A DNA stretch of 64,000 bases from Enterovibrio coralii (GTDB lineage: Bacteria; Pseudomonadota; Gammaproteobacteria; Enterobacterales; Vibrionaceae), in NCBI RefSeq assembly GCF_001559595.1, contig NZ_LNTY01000034.1:682001-746000 (forward strand), given 5' to 3'. Positions 1 to 8,847 of this stretch are shown here, one piece after another. Below the pieces are notes generated by a model. That model was not told where the DNA came from and ran no database searches. It saw only the letters and a list, made by a program, of their open reading frames with translations. The stretch's first letter is position 1. Every line of letters begins with the position of its first letter. Position numbers and translations under genes: made by a program.

Positions 1-235
1 CCAAGGTTTTTATCACCATGAAAGCAGTCGCTGAACTCAGCACCAGCGCACTCAAGCCCAACACCGAAAAGCTCGACATGATAAACAGGCCAGTGACGTT
101 ACCGGCAATCGTGTAGAGCGAGCGTTTCCAGCCAGCTCGCAGCGAATGAGTCATTACCAGCAAAATCGCTGGACCAGGAGATGCAGCAGCAAGAAACGCA
201 ATAGATAAAAATGCCAACCAAGTTTCAATACTCAT
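1..235 (-). CDS. LysE/RhtB-family amino-acid exporter, N-terminal part
   Basis: Partial gene that reads off the left edge; 78 N-terminal residues are visible, starting MSIETWLAFLSIAF. The LysE/RhtB signature Pro-Gly-Pro sits near residue 20, inside the first membrane helix, followed by a basic loop (LRAGWKRSLY) and a second hydrophobic helix. This family exports amino acids or their derivatives across the inner membrane by proton exchange; the substrate cannot be told. The ATG at 235 has a good ribosome site (AAGGAG, 7 nt upstream on the minus strand). A second member of the family lies at 21079. Confidence 0.8.
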   Translation of the reverse strand, partial: MSIETWLAFLSIAFLAAASPGPAILLVMTHSLRAGWKRSLYTIAGNVTGLFIMSSFSVLGLSALVLSSATAFMVIKTL

Positions 236-491
236 CGCGCTGCTCCTTGTCGTTTTCTCCCCTTTACAAACTACCTTGGCCAAACAAGGGATTCAACGTG
301 AAGTTTTAGCGAATCTTTGCGTTGTCATCGAGAATTTAAAAAGTGACAAATTCATCATCAATTGCGAGACCTACGTATTAAAACAGAGCCGCAGATAGAG
401 TTAATGCCTCCATTTTCTCCAATCATATTGTTATTGATGAGATTGAAAATAAAAATACGAATGCTTATCAATAAATGGAGTGGATTTAAAA

Positions 492-2333
492 ATGTACGGA
501 AAATGGATGTCAGTTGTTGGGGCTGCGATGGTGTTATCTGGCTGCCCAGCAATCAAGGAAGGGAAGCTAGATTTACCTGTCGAAGGCCTGCGTTATCAAT
601 CGGGGTTTCTAAAGGGAACAACCGGTGAAGACGGGTCTTTTCATTACGTTCAAGGGGAAAAAATTCAGTTCTTCTTAAACGGAACCAAACTGAAAAAAGT
701 GAAAGGGCGAAAAGAAGTGTCATTCGCCAAGCTGTCGCGTGAGACAGACCTGCGTGAAGACAAATCGCTCCGCGTGTTAAAGGGGCTTCTTGCGATGGAT
801 ACGGACGGTGATATGTATAACGGCATCCTTATTGAACCTGAGCATGGAAAAGTGCGCAAAGGAAAAAAGGCTCAAGCCAAATTTGACGCTATTGCGGCTC
901 AAACGGGTGATGCTAAAACCTACGCCTTTATTCACTGGGCAACGGCCGAACAACACATACAGATGGCCGCGGGTAACCACCACACACTCGGATTGAGTGA
1001 AGAAGGTAAGCCATTCAGCTTTGGTGAAAACTACGGCGGTTTTGCTTATGGTGAAGATCCCAATCGATACTGTGATGGGGAAATGCGCACAAAACTTGGA
1101 CGTGCGTCTGACTTATACCTACCCGCAGGTACAGAACTGGTCACCGAACCAAAAGAGGGTCTGACTGAAGCGGAAGGTGAGTGCTACGTCGAGTTGCTGA
1201 ACGAGCGTTTGTATGGGTTATCGAACCCTTATACCGCGTGGGTCGACATTGATGGCGTGGCGTTCAAGTCCATTTCGACTGATCAAATCGATGGCACCAT
1301 GGTGACAGAAGATGGACGTTTGTTCGTGTTTGGCCCAAACAACCGTGGACAGCTTGGTGTGGGTAATGAAGACACGATTGATGTGCCTGTTGAGGTTGAG
1401 CTTCCTGATGGAGAACTCCCGGCGTTTGCAACCAGCGGCAGTGCGAGTGTTTATGTGGTCACGCGCTCGGGCAAAGTCTATTCAGCGGGTGACAATGGGA
1501 ACCTACAACTCGGTCGTATCGATGACAAAGACGACGATCAAAATACCTTTGGATTAGTGCATATTCCCGATGACGAGTTCATCGTTTCCGTCGCGATCCG
1601 CGACCACCACGTATTCGCACTGACGGCTGAAGGGGATGTGTATTCTTGGGGTAATAATGCCCGTGGTGGCGAGTTGGGCGATGGAACGGTGAATCAAGAT
1701 CGTTCTGAGCCGAAAAAAATCCTTGAAGGGAAAAACATTGTCGCTGTCGAAACAGGGGCGGATTATGGTTTAGCCGTAGATGCTGAAGGCACAGTGTATG
1801 GTTGGGGCAGCAATGACTACGGTGCTCTTGCCCAAGGCACACCAGAGCCTAACAGTGCAAATACCCTTTATAAAATCAACGACATTACCTCTCTTCCTAT
1901 ACCTGAAATCATTGAAAATCTTCTGCCAGAAAAGCTAGGTGGTGACCGCATCGTTGCTTTCCAAGGAGGCTCTCGGAATGCGCATGGGTTAACACTCGGC
2001 GGTGATGTTTACTCATGGGGTGATATGGGTACGGGCTATGCGGGGAACGGATACAAGGTTGATGAGCTGGGTATTGAGCGTCAAATTGCTGTTGAGCCAG
2101 CGAAGCTTGAAGTCTTAGATAATGCCAAAGTGGTATCGATAAGTTCAAACACGTCCAGCCACTTTGCGGTGACAGACAAAGGAGAAGTGTGGGCGTGGGG
2201 TGCAACCACCGACGGTAAACTTGGCGTGGTGGAAGACCATTGTGCAGAAGCCAACTTAGAGACATATGGTGAAGACGCGTCTTCAGGCACTTGCTACACA
2301 CCTTTCCAACTGGATCCCGTCCCAGCAAATTAA
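492..2333 (+). CDS. RCC1-repeat (seven-bladed propeller) lipoprotein
   Basis: Predicted lipoprotein of 613 residues. The N-terminus MYGKWMSVVGAAMVLSGC is a short signal with lipobox LSGC, so Cys18 should be lipidated. Residues about 20-140 form a small domain of the kind found in marine gamma-proteobacterial lipoproteins (motif GEDGSFHYVQGEKIQF). After it I count seven RCC1-like units, each ending in a pattern such as GDVYSWGNNARG.LGDG, enough for one closed seven-bladed propeller. The ATG at 492 is preferred over GTG at 480 because it gives a clean signal peptide and has GGAG 11 nt upstream. RCC1 propellers usually bind proteins; no partner is evident. A strong terminator follows directly. 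Confidence 0.82.
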   Translation: MYGKWMSVVGAAMVLSGCPAIKEGKLDLPVEGLRYQSGFLKGTTGEDGSFHYVQGEKIQFFLNGTKLKKVKGRKEVSFAKLSRETDLREDKSLRVLKGLLAMDTDGDMYNGILIEPEHGKVRKGKKAQAKFDAIAAQTGDAKTYAFIHWATAEQHIQMAAGNHHTLGLSEEGKPFSFGENYGGFAYGEDPNRYCDGEMRTKLGRASDLYLPAGTELVTEPKEGLTEAEGECYVELLNERLYGLSNPYTAWVDIDGVAFKSISTDQIDGTMVTEDGRLFVFGPNNRGQLGVGNEDTIDVPVEVELPDGELPAFATSGSASVYVVTRSGKVYSAGDNGNLQLGRIDDKDDDQNTFGLVHIPDDEFIVSVAIRDHHVFALTAEGDVYSWGNNARGGELGDGTVNQDRSEPKKILEGKNIVAVETGADYGLAVDAEGTVYGWGSNDYGALAQGTPEPNSANTLYKINDITSLPIPEIIENLLPEKLGGDRIVAFQGGSRNAHGLTLGGDVYSWGDMGTGYAGNGYKVDELGIERQIAVEPAKLEVLDNAKVVSISSNTSSHFAVTDKGEVWAWGATTDGKLGVVEDHCAEANLETYGEDASSGTCYTPFQLDPVPAN

Positions 2334-2339
2334 TCGCCA

Positions 2340-2368
2340 AAAGAAGCGCACTGAATGTGCGCTTCTTA
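2340..2368 (+). terminator. Rho-independent terminator after the RCC1 lipoprotein
   Basis: An 11-bp perfect stem AAGAAGCGCAC / GTGCGCTTCTT with a 5-nt loop, followed by ATTTCTTC. It lies 7 bases after the stop codon. Confidence 0.75.
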
Positions 2369-2436
2369 TTTCTTCATCATTCTCTTCCTCAAAAACAGCT
2401 ACGCTCAGATAAAGCACTTATCAGGGAGAGAATGCT

Positions 2437-2871
2437 ATGCCGTTAACACCGTTTCACGTTGCCATTCCTGTTAGACACCTCGAAGAATCTCGTCAGTTTT
2501 ATGCGGATGTCCTCGATTGTGAAGAAGGAAGAAGCAGTGACGAGTGGGTTGATTTCAACTTATATGGCCATCAGTTGGTGATTCATCATGACCCGAATAT
2601 TGGTGAAACTAATACGCTGACACTTCATCACAATGCGGTTGATGCCAAGTCGGTGCCTGTGCCCCACATTGGCGTGGTATTGGAAATGGAAGACTGGCAA
2701 CGACTGGCCAATCGATTGAAAGAGAGGGGCGTAGTGTTTGTGATTGAACCGTACATTCGGTTTGTTGGAGAGCCTGGCGAACAAGCGACGATGTTCTTTC
2801 TAGACCCGACGGGGAACGCCTTGGAGTTTAAGTCTTTTAAAGATATTGATGCGCAACTGTTTGCAACCTAG
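2437..2871 (+). CDS. VOC-family (glyoxalase/bleomycin-resistance fold) protein
   Basis: A 144-residue protein of the vicinal-oxygen-chelate superfamily. The start [20 protein letters not shown] carries the usual first-strand His (FHVAIPV) and the 'SRQFYADVL' helix. A second His is in GHQLVIH and the final metal-ligand position is the Glu of GNALEFKSF. These residues suit a metal-dependent lyase or dioxygenase, but the substrate is unknown. The gene has an AGGGAGAG ribosome site and ends only 4 bases before the stop codon of the convergent thioredoxin gene, so no separate terminator fits between them. Confidence 0.85.
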   Translation: MPLTPFHVAIPVRHLEESRQFYADVLDCEEGRSSDEWVDFNLYGHQLVIHHDPNIGETNTLTLHHNAVDAKSVPVPHIGVVLEMEDWQRLANRLKERGVVFVIEPYIRFVGEPGEQATMFFLDPTGNALEFKSFKDIDAQLFAT

Positions 2872-2875
2872 CGCA

Positions 2876-3211
2876 TCAGTCAATTCGCGATATTAAATCT
2901 TCGATGTCTTGAGTGCTGTCTGGTCGGACAATACGTCCGACCTCTAGTCCGTCATGAAGCAAGATAAGTGAGGGCCAAAGTTTGACCTGAAAGGCTCGTC
3001 CCAGCCGCTTTCCTTTGCCATCAAATATCTTGATGTGTGGAAACGTGTGTTTCGAGAGCACTTGTTCTATCAATGGCTCGGCTGCCTGACAGTATCCGCA
3101 CCAAGGGGCTCCAAACTCGATAATTGCAAAGCCCTTAATTTCAGAAACGTCTTCAAAGGCTGGTGCATCTTCGTGATAGGTTGGGTTAAATCCTGTCTCT
3201 ACAGCTTTCAT
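2876..3211 (-). CDS. Thioredoxin-family protein
   Basis: An 111-residue thioredoxin-fold protein with active site Trp-Cys-Gly-Tyr-Cys (GAPWCGYC) about residues 36-40, so the pair between the cysteines is Gly-Tyr, not the Gly-Pro of classical TrxA. The cis-Pro loop appears as KLWPSLILL. No signal peptide, so it should act in the cytoplasm on protein disulfides. An in-frame GTG at 3235 would add eight residues, but the ATG at 3211 has AAGGGA 9 nt upstream and gives the usual family length. It is followed closely upstream by an unrelated minus-strand gene (3258-3629) and may share its transcript. Confidence 0.85.
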   Translation of the reverse strand: MKAVETGFNPTYHEDAPAFEDVSEIKGFAIIEFGAPWCGYCQAAEPLIEQVLSKHTFPHIKIFDGKGKRLGRAFQVKLWPSLILLHDGLEVGRIVRPDSTQDIEDLISRID

Positions 3212-3257
3212 TTGATACGTTCCCTTTCTGTTCACTCTTTCCGTGCTTGCTTATCGT

Positions 3258-3629
3258 TCAAGTCCAACGCTTTATCGCGTCTGCAGTATCACTGGGGTTG
3301 GTGTTAAAGCAAATGGTAGCTTGAGGTGCGGCTTTGTGCACAGCGTTAACCAGCTTTTCAAAGGTCAGAAAGTGGTCGTCGTCGCGTCGTACACCTGCAC
3401 CAATCAGTACACAATCGTAATTTGTATCAGCAAGTGCCGCAGACGCTGCATCGTAAGCGGTGTCGCCATCGCGTATGTAATGTAAATCGACCTCATAGCC
3501 TAAGCTGAGAAGATTGGCGCGATCACCTTCTAATGCTGCACGCAGCTTTTCAGCAGACATGCCAGGCCATTTTTCGTAGTTCACGACATCTGGATGCCAT
3601 CCAAACAACGCTACCTTTTTCGAGCTCAT
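3258..3629 (-). CDS. Hypothetical protein, Rossmann-like
   Basis: Not recognised. The 123-residue protein starts MSSKKVALFGWHPDVVNYEKW and alternates short hydrophobic strands (VALFGW, YDCVLIGAGV, ATICFNT) with helices, as in a small Rossmann-type alpha/beta fold. There is no signal peptide or membrane segment. It reads in the same direction as the thioredoxin gene 46 bases downstream, so the two may form an operon. The ATG at 3629 has AAGGAG close upstream on the minus strand. No function is offered. Confidence 0.7.
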   Translation of the reverse strand: MSSKKVALFGWHPDVVNYEKWPGMSAEKLRAALEGDRANLLSLGYEVDLHYIRDGDTAYDAASAALADTNYDCVLIGAGVRRDDDHFLTFEKLVNAVHKAAPQATICFNTNPSDTADAIKRWT

Positions 3630-3859
3630 AGCGGTACTCCTTTTCTTTGACTCGCAAGATCTAGCTTAGTAGTTCAAAAGGTGACTATCTGTCTGATAAT
3701 TAATCCAAATTGAGTAAAAAATGAGGTGTGTCTGTCGCGCGGAGGTTAGGTACTGTCGCCTTCAATAAAGCATAGGGGAGTTGTCGGTTTTCCGTGACAG
3801 TATTCTAACCTTGAGTAAGCTGATAGCATGGCGGGCTTGTTGTTCTTAGAAGAAATCCC

Positions 3860-4357
3860 ATGAATCCATCACTTCGTTACCTTAGCGGTTACCCAGAGCA
3901 CCTCATTGAGCAGGTAAATCGACTTGTTGAAACCGGCAAACTGGGTGCTTGGTTAGAGAAACGCTACCCAGAAAAGCACAATATTACGTCGGAAAAAGCG
4001 TTATATGACTATGTGATGGGCTTTAAGAACCAATATCTAAAAAAGTCTTCGCCGATCAGTAAAGTTGCTTTCGATGGCAAGATACATGTCGTCAACAATG
4101 CGCTAGGGCTACACAGTTTTGTGTCTCGGGTACATGGCGGAAAATTGAAGGCCAAGAACGAAATTCGCATTGCTTCCATGTTTAAAGAAGCTCCGGAGCC
4201 TTTTCTCCGTATGCTGGTGGTGCATGAGTTGGCGCACCTAAAGGAAAAAGACCACAACAAAGCGTTCTACCAACTTTGTTGTCACATGGAGCCGGATTAC
4301 CACCAGTTGGAGTTCGATGCGCGTTTGTATCTCATTCATCGTGAGAGCAGCAAGTAA
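3860..4357 (+). CDS. YgjP-like (DUF45) zinc metallopeptidase-type protein
   Basis: A 165-residue cytoplasmic protein of the YgjP/DUF45 family. The zinc motif is His-Glu-Leu-Ala-His (VVHELAHLKEKDH) near residues 118-122, followed by HNKAFYQLCCHMEPDY, where the third His and the Met-Pro turn typical of the family are seen. Family members have been called metal-dependent hydrolases; the physiological substrate is uncertain. The upstream 230 bases hold no other gene. The gene ends in a two-way terminator shared with the chemoreceptor gene that runs towards it. Confidence 0.85.
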   Translation: MNPSLRYLSGYPEHLIEQVNRLVETGKLGAWLEKRYPEKHNITSEKALYDYVMGFKNQYLKKSSPISKVAFDGKIHVVNNALGLHSFVSRVHGGKLKAKNEIRIASMFKEAPEPFLRMLVVHELAHLKEKDHNKAFYQLCCHMEPDYHQLEFDARLYLIHRESSK

Positions 4358-4378
4358 GCGATAGCAAACAGCAAAACG

Positions 4379-4408
4379 AAAAAACGCGCCACAGAGGGCG
4401 CGTTTTTG
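4379..4408. terminator. Bidirectional terminator
   Basis: The stem AAAACGCGCC / GGCGCGTTTT has a 6-nt loop and T-runs on both sides, so it can end both the metallopeptidase gene and the convergent chemoreceptor gene. Confidence 0.8.
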
Positions 4409-4422
4409 GTTTTTAGCATGAC

Positions 4423-6378
4423 TTAGCCAATAGAAAACTTACCGACGATTTGATTCACACCGCTGGTGATGTTTGTCAGACCGTGTGCTTCTTTAGACAG
4501 TTTCTCTGCGCCGGATGCAGTGCTCTTGCCCAAATCGTTAAGCTGTTCGATGGCTTGATTAATATTCGAAACGACGGTGTTTTGCTCTTCAGCCGCCACC
4601 GCGATTTGGTGGTTCATATCGCGAATGTTGGAAACGGACTCTGTGATTGAAACGAGCGCATCTCGTGTTTTGTTGGCTTTTGCCGAGGTTTCTTCCGCCT
4701 CAGACGCACTCTTGCGCATGGACTCCACAGAGCGTTTTGACTCGCTCTGAAGGCGGGTGATAAGCGTTTGAATCTCTTCTGTACTTTGTTGCGTTCGGCT
4801 TGCCAAGCTTCTGACTTCATCCGCCACGACGGCAAAGCCACGGCCTTGCTCACCTGCACGTGCCGCTTCAATCGCTGCGTTCAACGCCAGTAAGTTAGTC
4901 TGCTCTGCAATCCCACGAATGGTGTCGAGGATGCTTCCGACATTCTTGGTTTCATTTTCCAAGTTCTCGATGACCTGACTGACTTCACCTATGTTACCCA
5001 CCAAGCTCTTAATACTCTGACGTGTATCATTCAGTACGTTTTGCCCCTCTTGCGAGAACTTGTCTGCTTCGATAGCTATGTCAGAGGCTTTTTGTGCGTT
5101 GTGGGCAATGTCATCTACTGTCGCAGTCAGTTCATGCATCGCTGTTGCGGTTTGCCCCAACTGGTCGGCTTGCAGCTCGGAGTTCTTCGCGGTTTCCTCT
5201 GTCACATTCACCAGCGTGCCAGACGCATTGTTCAATGTGCTGACGGAGCTTGATAATTGACCCACGATTTCACGAAGATTGGTGTTCATGTCGCCCATTG
5301 CGGCGTAAATCCCGGACGGTGACCCTTTAGAATCGAAAGATTGCGTGAGATCGCCCGTGGCGATGTTCCTTGCGATTTCTTCAATCTGTCGTGGCTCACC
5401 ACCGATGGGTTTGCGAATTGCGCGGGTGACAAGGATGCTCAAAAGAATGCCAACAAGAATGGCAACGCCAGAAACTGTTATTACCATTTGTACGGCGGCT
5501 TGACTGTCGGATTGTGCTTCAGGTCCCAGGGTATCTTGGGCTTTTCGGATTGAGGCTTTAAAGTCGTTGAAGTTGGTAGTTACTTGCGGACCAATCACGT
5601 CTAACGTTCCGGAAATACGTGCGTTTCTGGCGTTAATGATCTCAGCCGTTTGTTGAAGTGCTGAAATATAGCCTAAGTGCGCTTCTGAGAAGTCATTGAC
5701 CAGTCGTCTTTCTACCGGAGAGACAAGCAGTCTCTCCAAGTTAGTCAGTGGTGCAACCACGTTATTCAATTCTTGGAGTGAGCGATTGAGATCCGCTTCT
5801 GAATTACTGATCAGGAATTTGGCGGCAAACAGTCTTCCAAGCAACAGTTTCTCTTGTGCTTGAGCGGCGTAGAACAGCGAGTTCACTTCACCGTCAGAAG
5901 AGGAGTCCTCGATGATCTTGGTCATCGTCTGGCGCATCTTGAGGCCATTTGGGTCGAGGTCTTCACTTACAACGGCATTACGGTCGGCGAAATCTTTAAC
6001 GACTAGCGCAAATGTCTCACCATAAGTCGTTAGAAGATTTTTGGATTCTTTTAGTTCGTTGATGCGGTTAGCATCCGTTTCGTTGACCAAGATCTTGTCG
6101 ATAACTTGGTCGATGTGGCGCAGTTCTTTTTCAACTTTTTCTATCTGAGCTGGGTCTTGCGTCTTCAAAAACTTGAGCGCAGCGAGGCGAGCGCTTAGCA
6201 AAGCGGATTGCGCTTCGCTCGCCTCGTTAGAACTTCTAGCTAAGCCCCGATAGTCGGTAAAGTTTTTGAACCCTTCAGAAAGACCACCATAACCTACCAC
6301 AGATACAACCAGCAGCAGTGTCAGTACCGCGGCAAAAGACACAGTAAGTTGTTGTGCAAGCTTAAGTTTGCCTAACAT
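4423..6378 (-). CDS. Methyl-accepting chemotaxis protein, HBM-type sensor
   Basis: A 651-residue membrane chemoreceptor. A first membrane helix spans about residues 10-30, followed by about 260 mostly helical periplasmic residues that resemble the helical bimodular (HBM) sensor, then a second membrane helix near 300-322 and a HAMP region. The cytoplasmic part carries the highly conserved hairpin tip ([19 protein letters not shown]) that binds CheA and CheW. No C-terminal methylesterase-docking pentapeptide is seen. HBM receptors in other bacteria bind organic acids, but the ligand here is unknown. The ATG has GAGAGG 5 nt upstream. It is a single-gene unit ended by the shared terminator. Confidence 0.9.
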   Translation of the reverse strand: MLGKLKLAQQLTVSFAAVLTLLLVVSVVGYGGLSEGFKNFTDYRGLARSSNEASEAQSALLSARLAALKFLKTQDPAQIEKVEKELRHIDQVIDKILVNETDANRINELKESKNLLTTYGETFALVVKDFADRNAVVSEDLDPNGLKMRQTMTKIIEDSSSDGEVNSLFYAAQAQEKLLLGRLFAAKFLISNSEADLNRSLQELNNVVAPLTNLERLLVSPVERRLVNDFSEAHLGYISALQQTAEIINARNARISGTLDVIGPQVTTNFNDFKASIRKAQDTLGPEAQSDSQAAVQMVITVSGVAILVGILLSILVTRAIRKPIGGEPRQIEEIARNIATGDLTQSFDSKGSPSGIYAAMGDMNTNLREIVGQLSSSVSTLNNASGTLVNVTEETAKNSELQADQLGQTATAMHELTATVDDIAHNAQKASDIAIEADKFSQEGQNVLNDTRQSIKSLVGNIGEVSQVIENLENETKNVGSILDTIRGIAEQTNLLALNAAIEAARAGEQGRGFAVVADEVRSLASRTQQSTEEIQTLITRLQSESKRSVESMRKSASEAEETSAKANKTRDALVSITESVSNIRDMNHQIAVAAEEQNTVVSNINQAIEQLNDLGKSTASGAEKLSKEAHGLTNITSGVNQIVGKFSIG

Positions 6379-6844
6379 CCTAACCTCTCATTAACTAGCA
6401 AATTAAAAGCCGCGTGGAAGCGGCACACGTGTTTCGACGTGCGGTTATCTCTAAAAGCACTTTTTTGGGGCACACCGATACGATCTGATCTCTCCGTAAA
6501 AACAATCACTGATGCCGAATCTGATCCCAAGCTCTGATGAGCAATGAGCGACTTGTCAGTTATTTAACAGATAGTTCACAAGTGAGAGGTATTCCAGACT
6601 AATTGACAGATGTGGGGTGAGAATCGTGAATGAATAAAGGAGCGAATTGCCTGATGAACGCAGCGTGCGTGCCAGATGGGCAAGGGATCGCTCGTCATGA
6701 CAAGGGGTGGAGAACACGTGCTTGGCGTGAGATAGCTCGATAAAAGTCCCAGAAATTACATGTAATTACAATTGGCGTTTGATGTCTAACTTCTTTAGGG
6801 TAAAGAAAAAGGTTTATTAAATAGCGTCATTACAAGGAGGTTTA
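6379..6844. other. Intergenic region between divergent chemoreceptor and MATE genes
   Basis: 466 bases with no convincing coding sequence. It must hold the promoters of the two divergent genes. Two small hairpins lie on the chemoreceptor side (GCCGC / GCGGC and CACGT / ACGTG around 6408-6440). I found no c-di-GMP riboswitch. AAGGAGG directly before 6845 is the ribosome site of the MATE gene. Confidence 0.5.
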
Positions 6845-8209
6845 ATGACAGAAAGCACCTATTCGTATTTCCTTCGGCGAGTTTTTCTACTCGGTATGCC
6901 CCTCGTATTTCAAAGTTTGCTTTTTAGTAGTTCAGGCTTTCTCGATAACTTGATGGTGAGTCAGCTAGGCACACAGGAAGTGGCCGCATCAAGTATCGGA
7001 GCGCGTGTTTTTTGGTTCGTCGGTATCTTTATTTGGGGGATGGGAACTGGTATGGGCGTGCTGCTTGCCAGTACTGGGGAGCGAAAGACGAACAGGGTTA
7101 TCGCCGAAATTTTGCACTAGGTGCTTCCTTTGCAACGCTTGCATCAACGCTAATCTTTCTTTGTGTATGGCTGTTTCCGTCTGCCATTCCTGCATTATTT
7201 AACACCGAGGGACGAACGGCGGAGCTCGCGACTGATTATCTGCAAATCGTGAGTATCGCTATTTTGTTTGCTGGCCCGACTATCTCGATGGACGCGGCGT
7301 TACGCGCGATAGGAAAAACCCAAGTCACGCTCTACATGTCCATCGCAGAAATAGGCACCAACGTTGCGCTGAGTTTTATTCTGATTTTTGGTTACTTCGG
7401 TGCGCCGGCATTAGGCTTATCGGGGCGGCCTACGGCACCGTTGCTGCGCGGATGCTTCGCGTGATTATCTCTATGTTGGTGATTCAGCTCTTCAACCCAG
7501 TTTTGATTTTAAGACCTCAGGATTTTGCGTTCAGACGCACTACGCTCTCTAAGTATCTCAATATTACCGCGCCAATTATTGCGGGTAGCTTGCTTTGGAG
7601 TGGCGGGATCTTCACCTATCAGCTCATCATGGGGCGTATGGGAGAGACTGAGCTGGCAACAATGGCGATTATCTCTGCACTTGAAGCAATGTCGCTTTGT
7701 GTTGCATCGGGTTTGTCCGGGGCAACAGCGATTGTGGTCGGGAACGCATTAGGTGCGAACAAACTGGCGTTGAGTGAAAAATATGCAAGGTATGCATTGC
7801 GAACCTCTTTTATCGTGGGCGTTATCTGTGCAGGTATTATTCTGGCGTCGCAAAGTGCCATTTTGTCTATCTACAGTGAAGTGAGTGAAGACGTAGTCGC
7901 ACTAGCAGCACTTTGTTTCCCCGTTTTGGCCATCAGTACGATTGTTCGAAATATCAATATCACGCTCATCGTGGGTGTCCTGCGTGCGGGTGGAGATGCC
8001 AAATTTTGTATGAACATGGATGTTGTTTGTCAGTGGATATGGCGATACCCATGACAGCCTTAGCGGCAATGTACTTTGGTTTGCCGTTACCTTATGTATT
8101 TCTGATGATGACTTCTGAAGAAGTCGTAAAACTATTGCCGACCTTAAAAAGGCTATTTGGCAGCAAGTGGGTCAACAACCTAACGGTTGAAGAGTCTGCA
8201 AATGCATAA
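6845..8209 (+). CDS. MATE-family efflux transporter, three frame breaks
   Basis: One MATE-type Na+ or H+ drug antiporter of about 455 residues, read in four pieces. Each break is repaired by one added base: near 7068 (restoring GVLLAQYWGAKDE), near 7422 in a G run (restoring LSGAAYGTVAARML) and near 8040 in another G run (restoring WIWAIPMTA). The repaired length matches the family. The first half starts MTESTYSYFLRRVFLLGMP and the hydrophobic helices continue smoothly through all four pieces, so the gene is probably intact in the cell. AAGGAGG sits just before the start. A terminator follows. The protein is distinct from the second MATE gene at 59538. Confidence 0.8.
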
Positions 8210-8237
8210 TTATACGGCTAAGAATAAATAATTAGAG

Positions 8238-8267
8238 AAGTGCGAGCAAAATGGCTCGCACTTTTTT
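8238..8267 (+). terminator. Rho-independent terminator after the MATE gene
   Basis: Stem AAGTGCGAGC / GCTCGCACTT, 6-nt loop, then TTTTT. Confidence 0.85.
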
Positions 8268-8847
8268 ATGGGCTCACTTGTACAGATTCTTTGTTATTTT
8301 TGATACATCCATGCAATAACGAGCATACGTTCTTATTTATTCCCAAATTTTGATTAGTGTTTTGACATTTTTGCAATGCAATTAATAAATTCTTCCGCAA
8401 CAAACCTACTAAATATCCATGCTATTGCGCATTAGTGCTACGTCTTCAGTATGAGTTTTTACTTAACCTTCACTCAAAGGTTTGCGTAAGGCCGTTGTCC
8501 CGTTTAAAACACTTGCACTCAGTAATGTTTTCTAATTCCCAAGGCTGTCTTGATAAGTAAGTTTTCATGTTGTTTTTATTGGAATTGCATACCGTAAAAA
8601 CGAAAGGAAAATATTTAACTTGAGACAGAAGTTATCAAAGAAAAGATTATTTGAGTGTTCAAAAAGGTAGCTTTGGTTGTCTGGTTCTCTTCTTGCTTGT
8701 ATGTCTGGGGAGTCGCTGTAATACGAAGGCATGCTTATTTAGCAAAAGGAAAATTAGATAAGTCTGATTTATGAAATCAGCAAAGGAATATACACACCAA
8801 AGCCTCAAGCAACACAATTAGACAATAAACTTAGAAGGCCTTAGGTT
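8268..8847. other. Long AT-rich leader region before the first RTX gene
   Basis: 580 bases with no supported gene. The stretch is richer in A and T than its neighbours. TTGACA at 8362 is a possible -35 box, but the -10 that would follow is poor. A ribosome site (GAAGG) precedes 8848 by 9 nt. If transcription starts near 8390, the RTX mRNA has a leader of more than 400 bases. No riboswitch motif was recognised. Confidence 0.4.

Noticed and set aside
6451-6479. A sigma-28-like pattern TAAAA ... CCGATA near the chemoreceptor gene
   Set aside because: It reads on the plus strand, away from the chemoreceptor, and the match to both boxes is imperfect.
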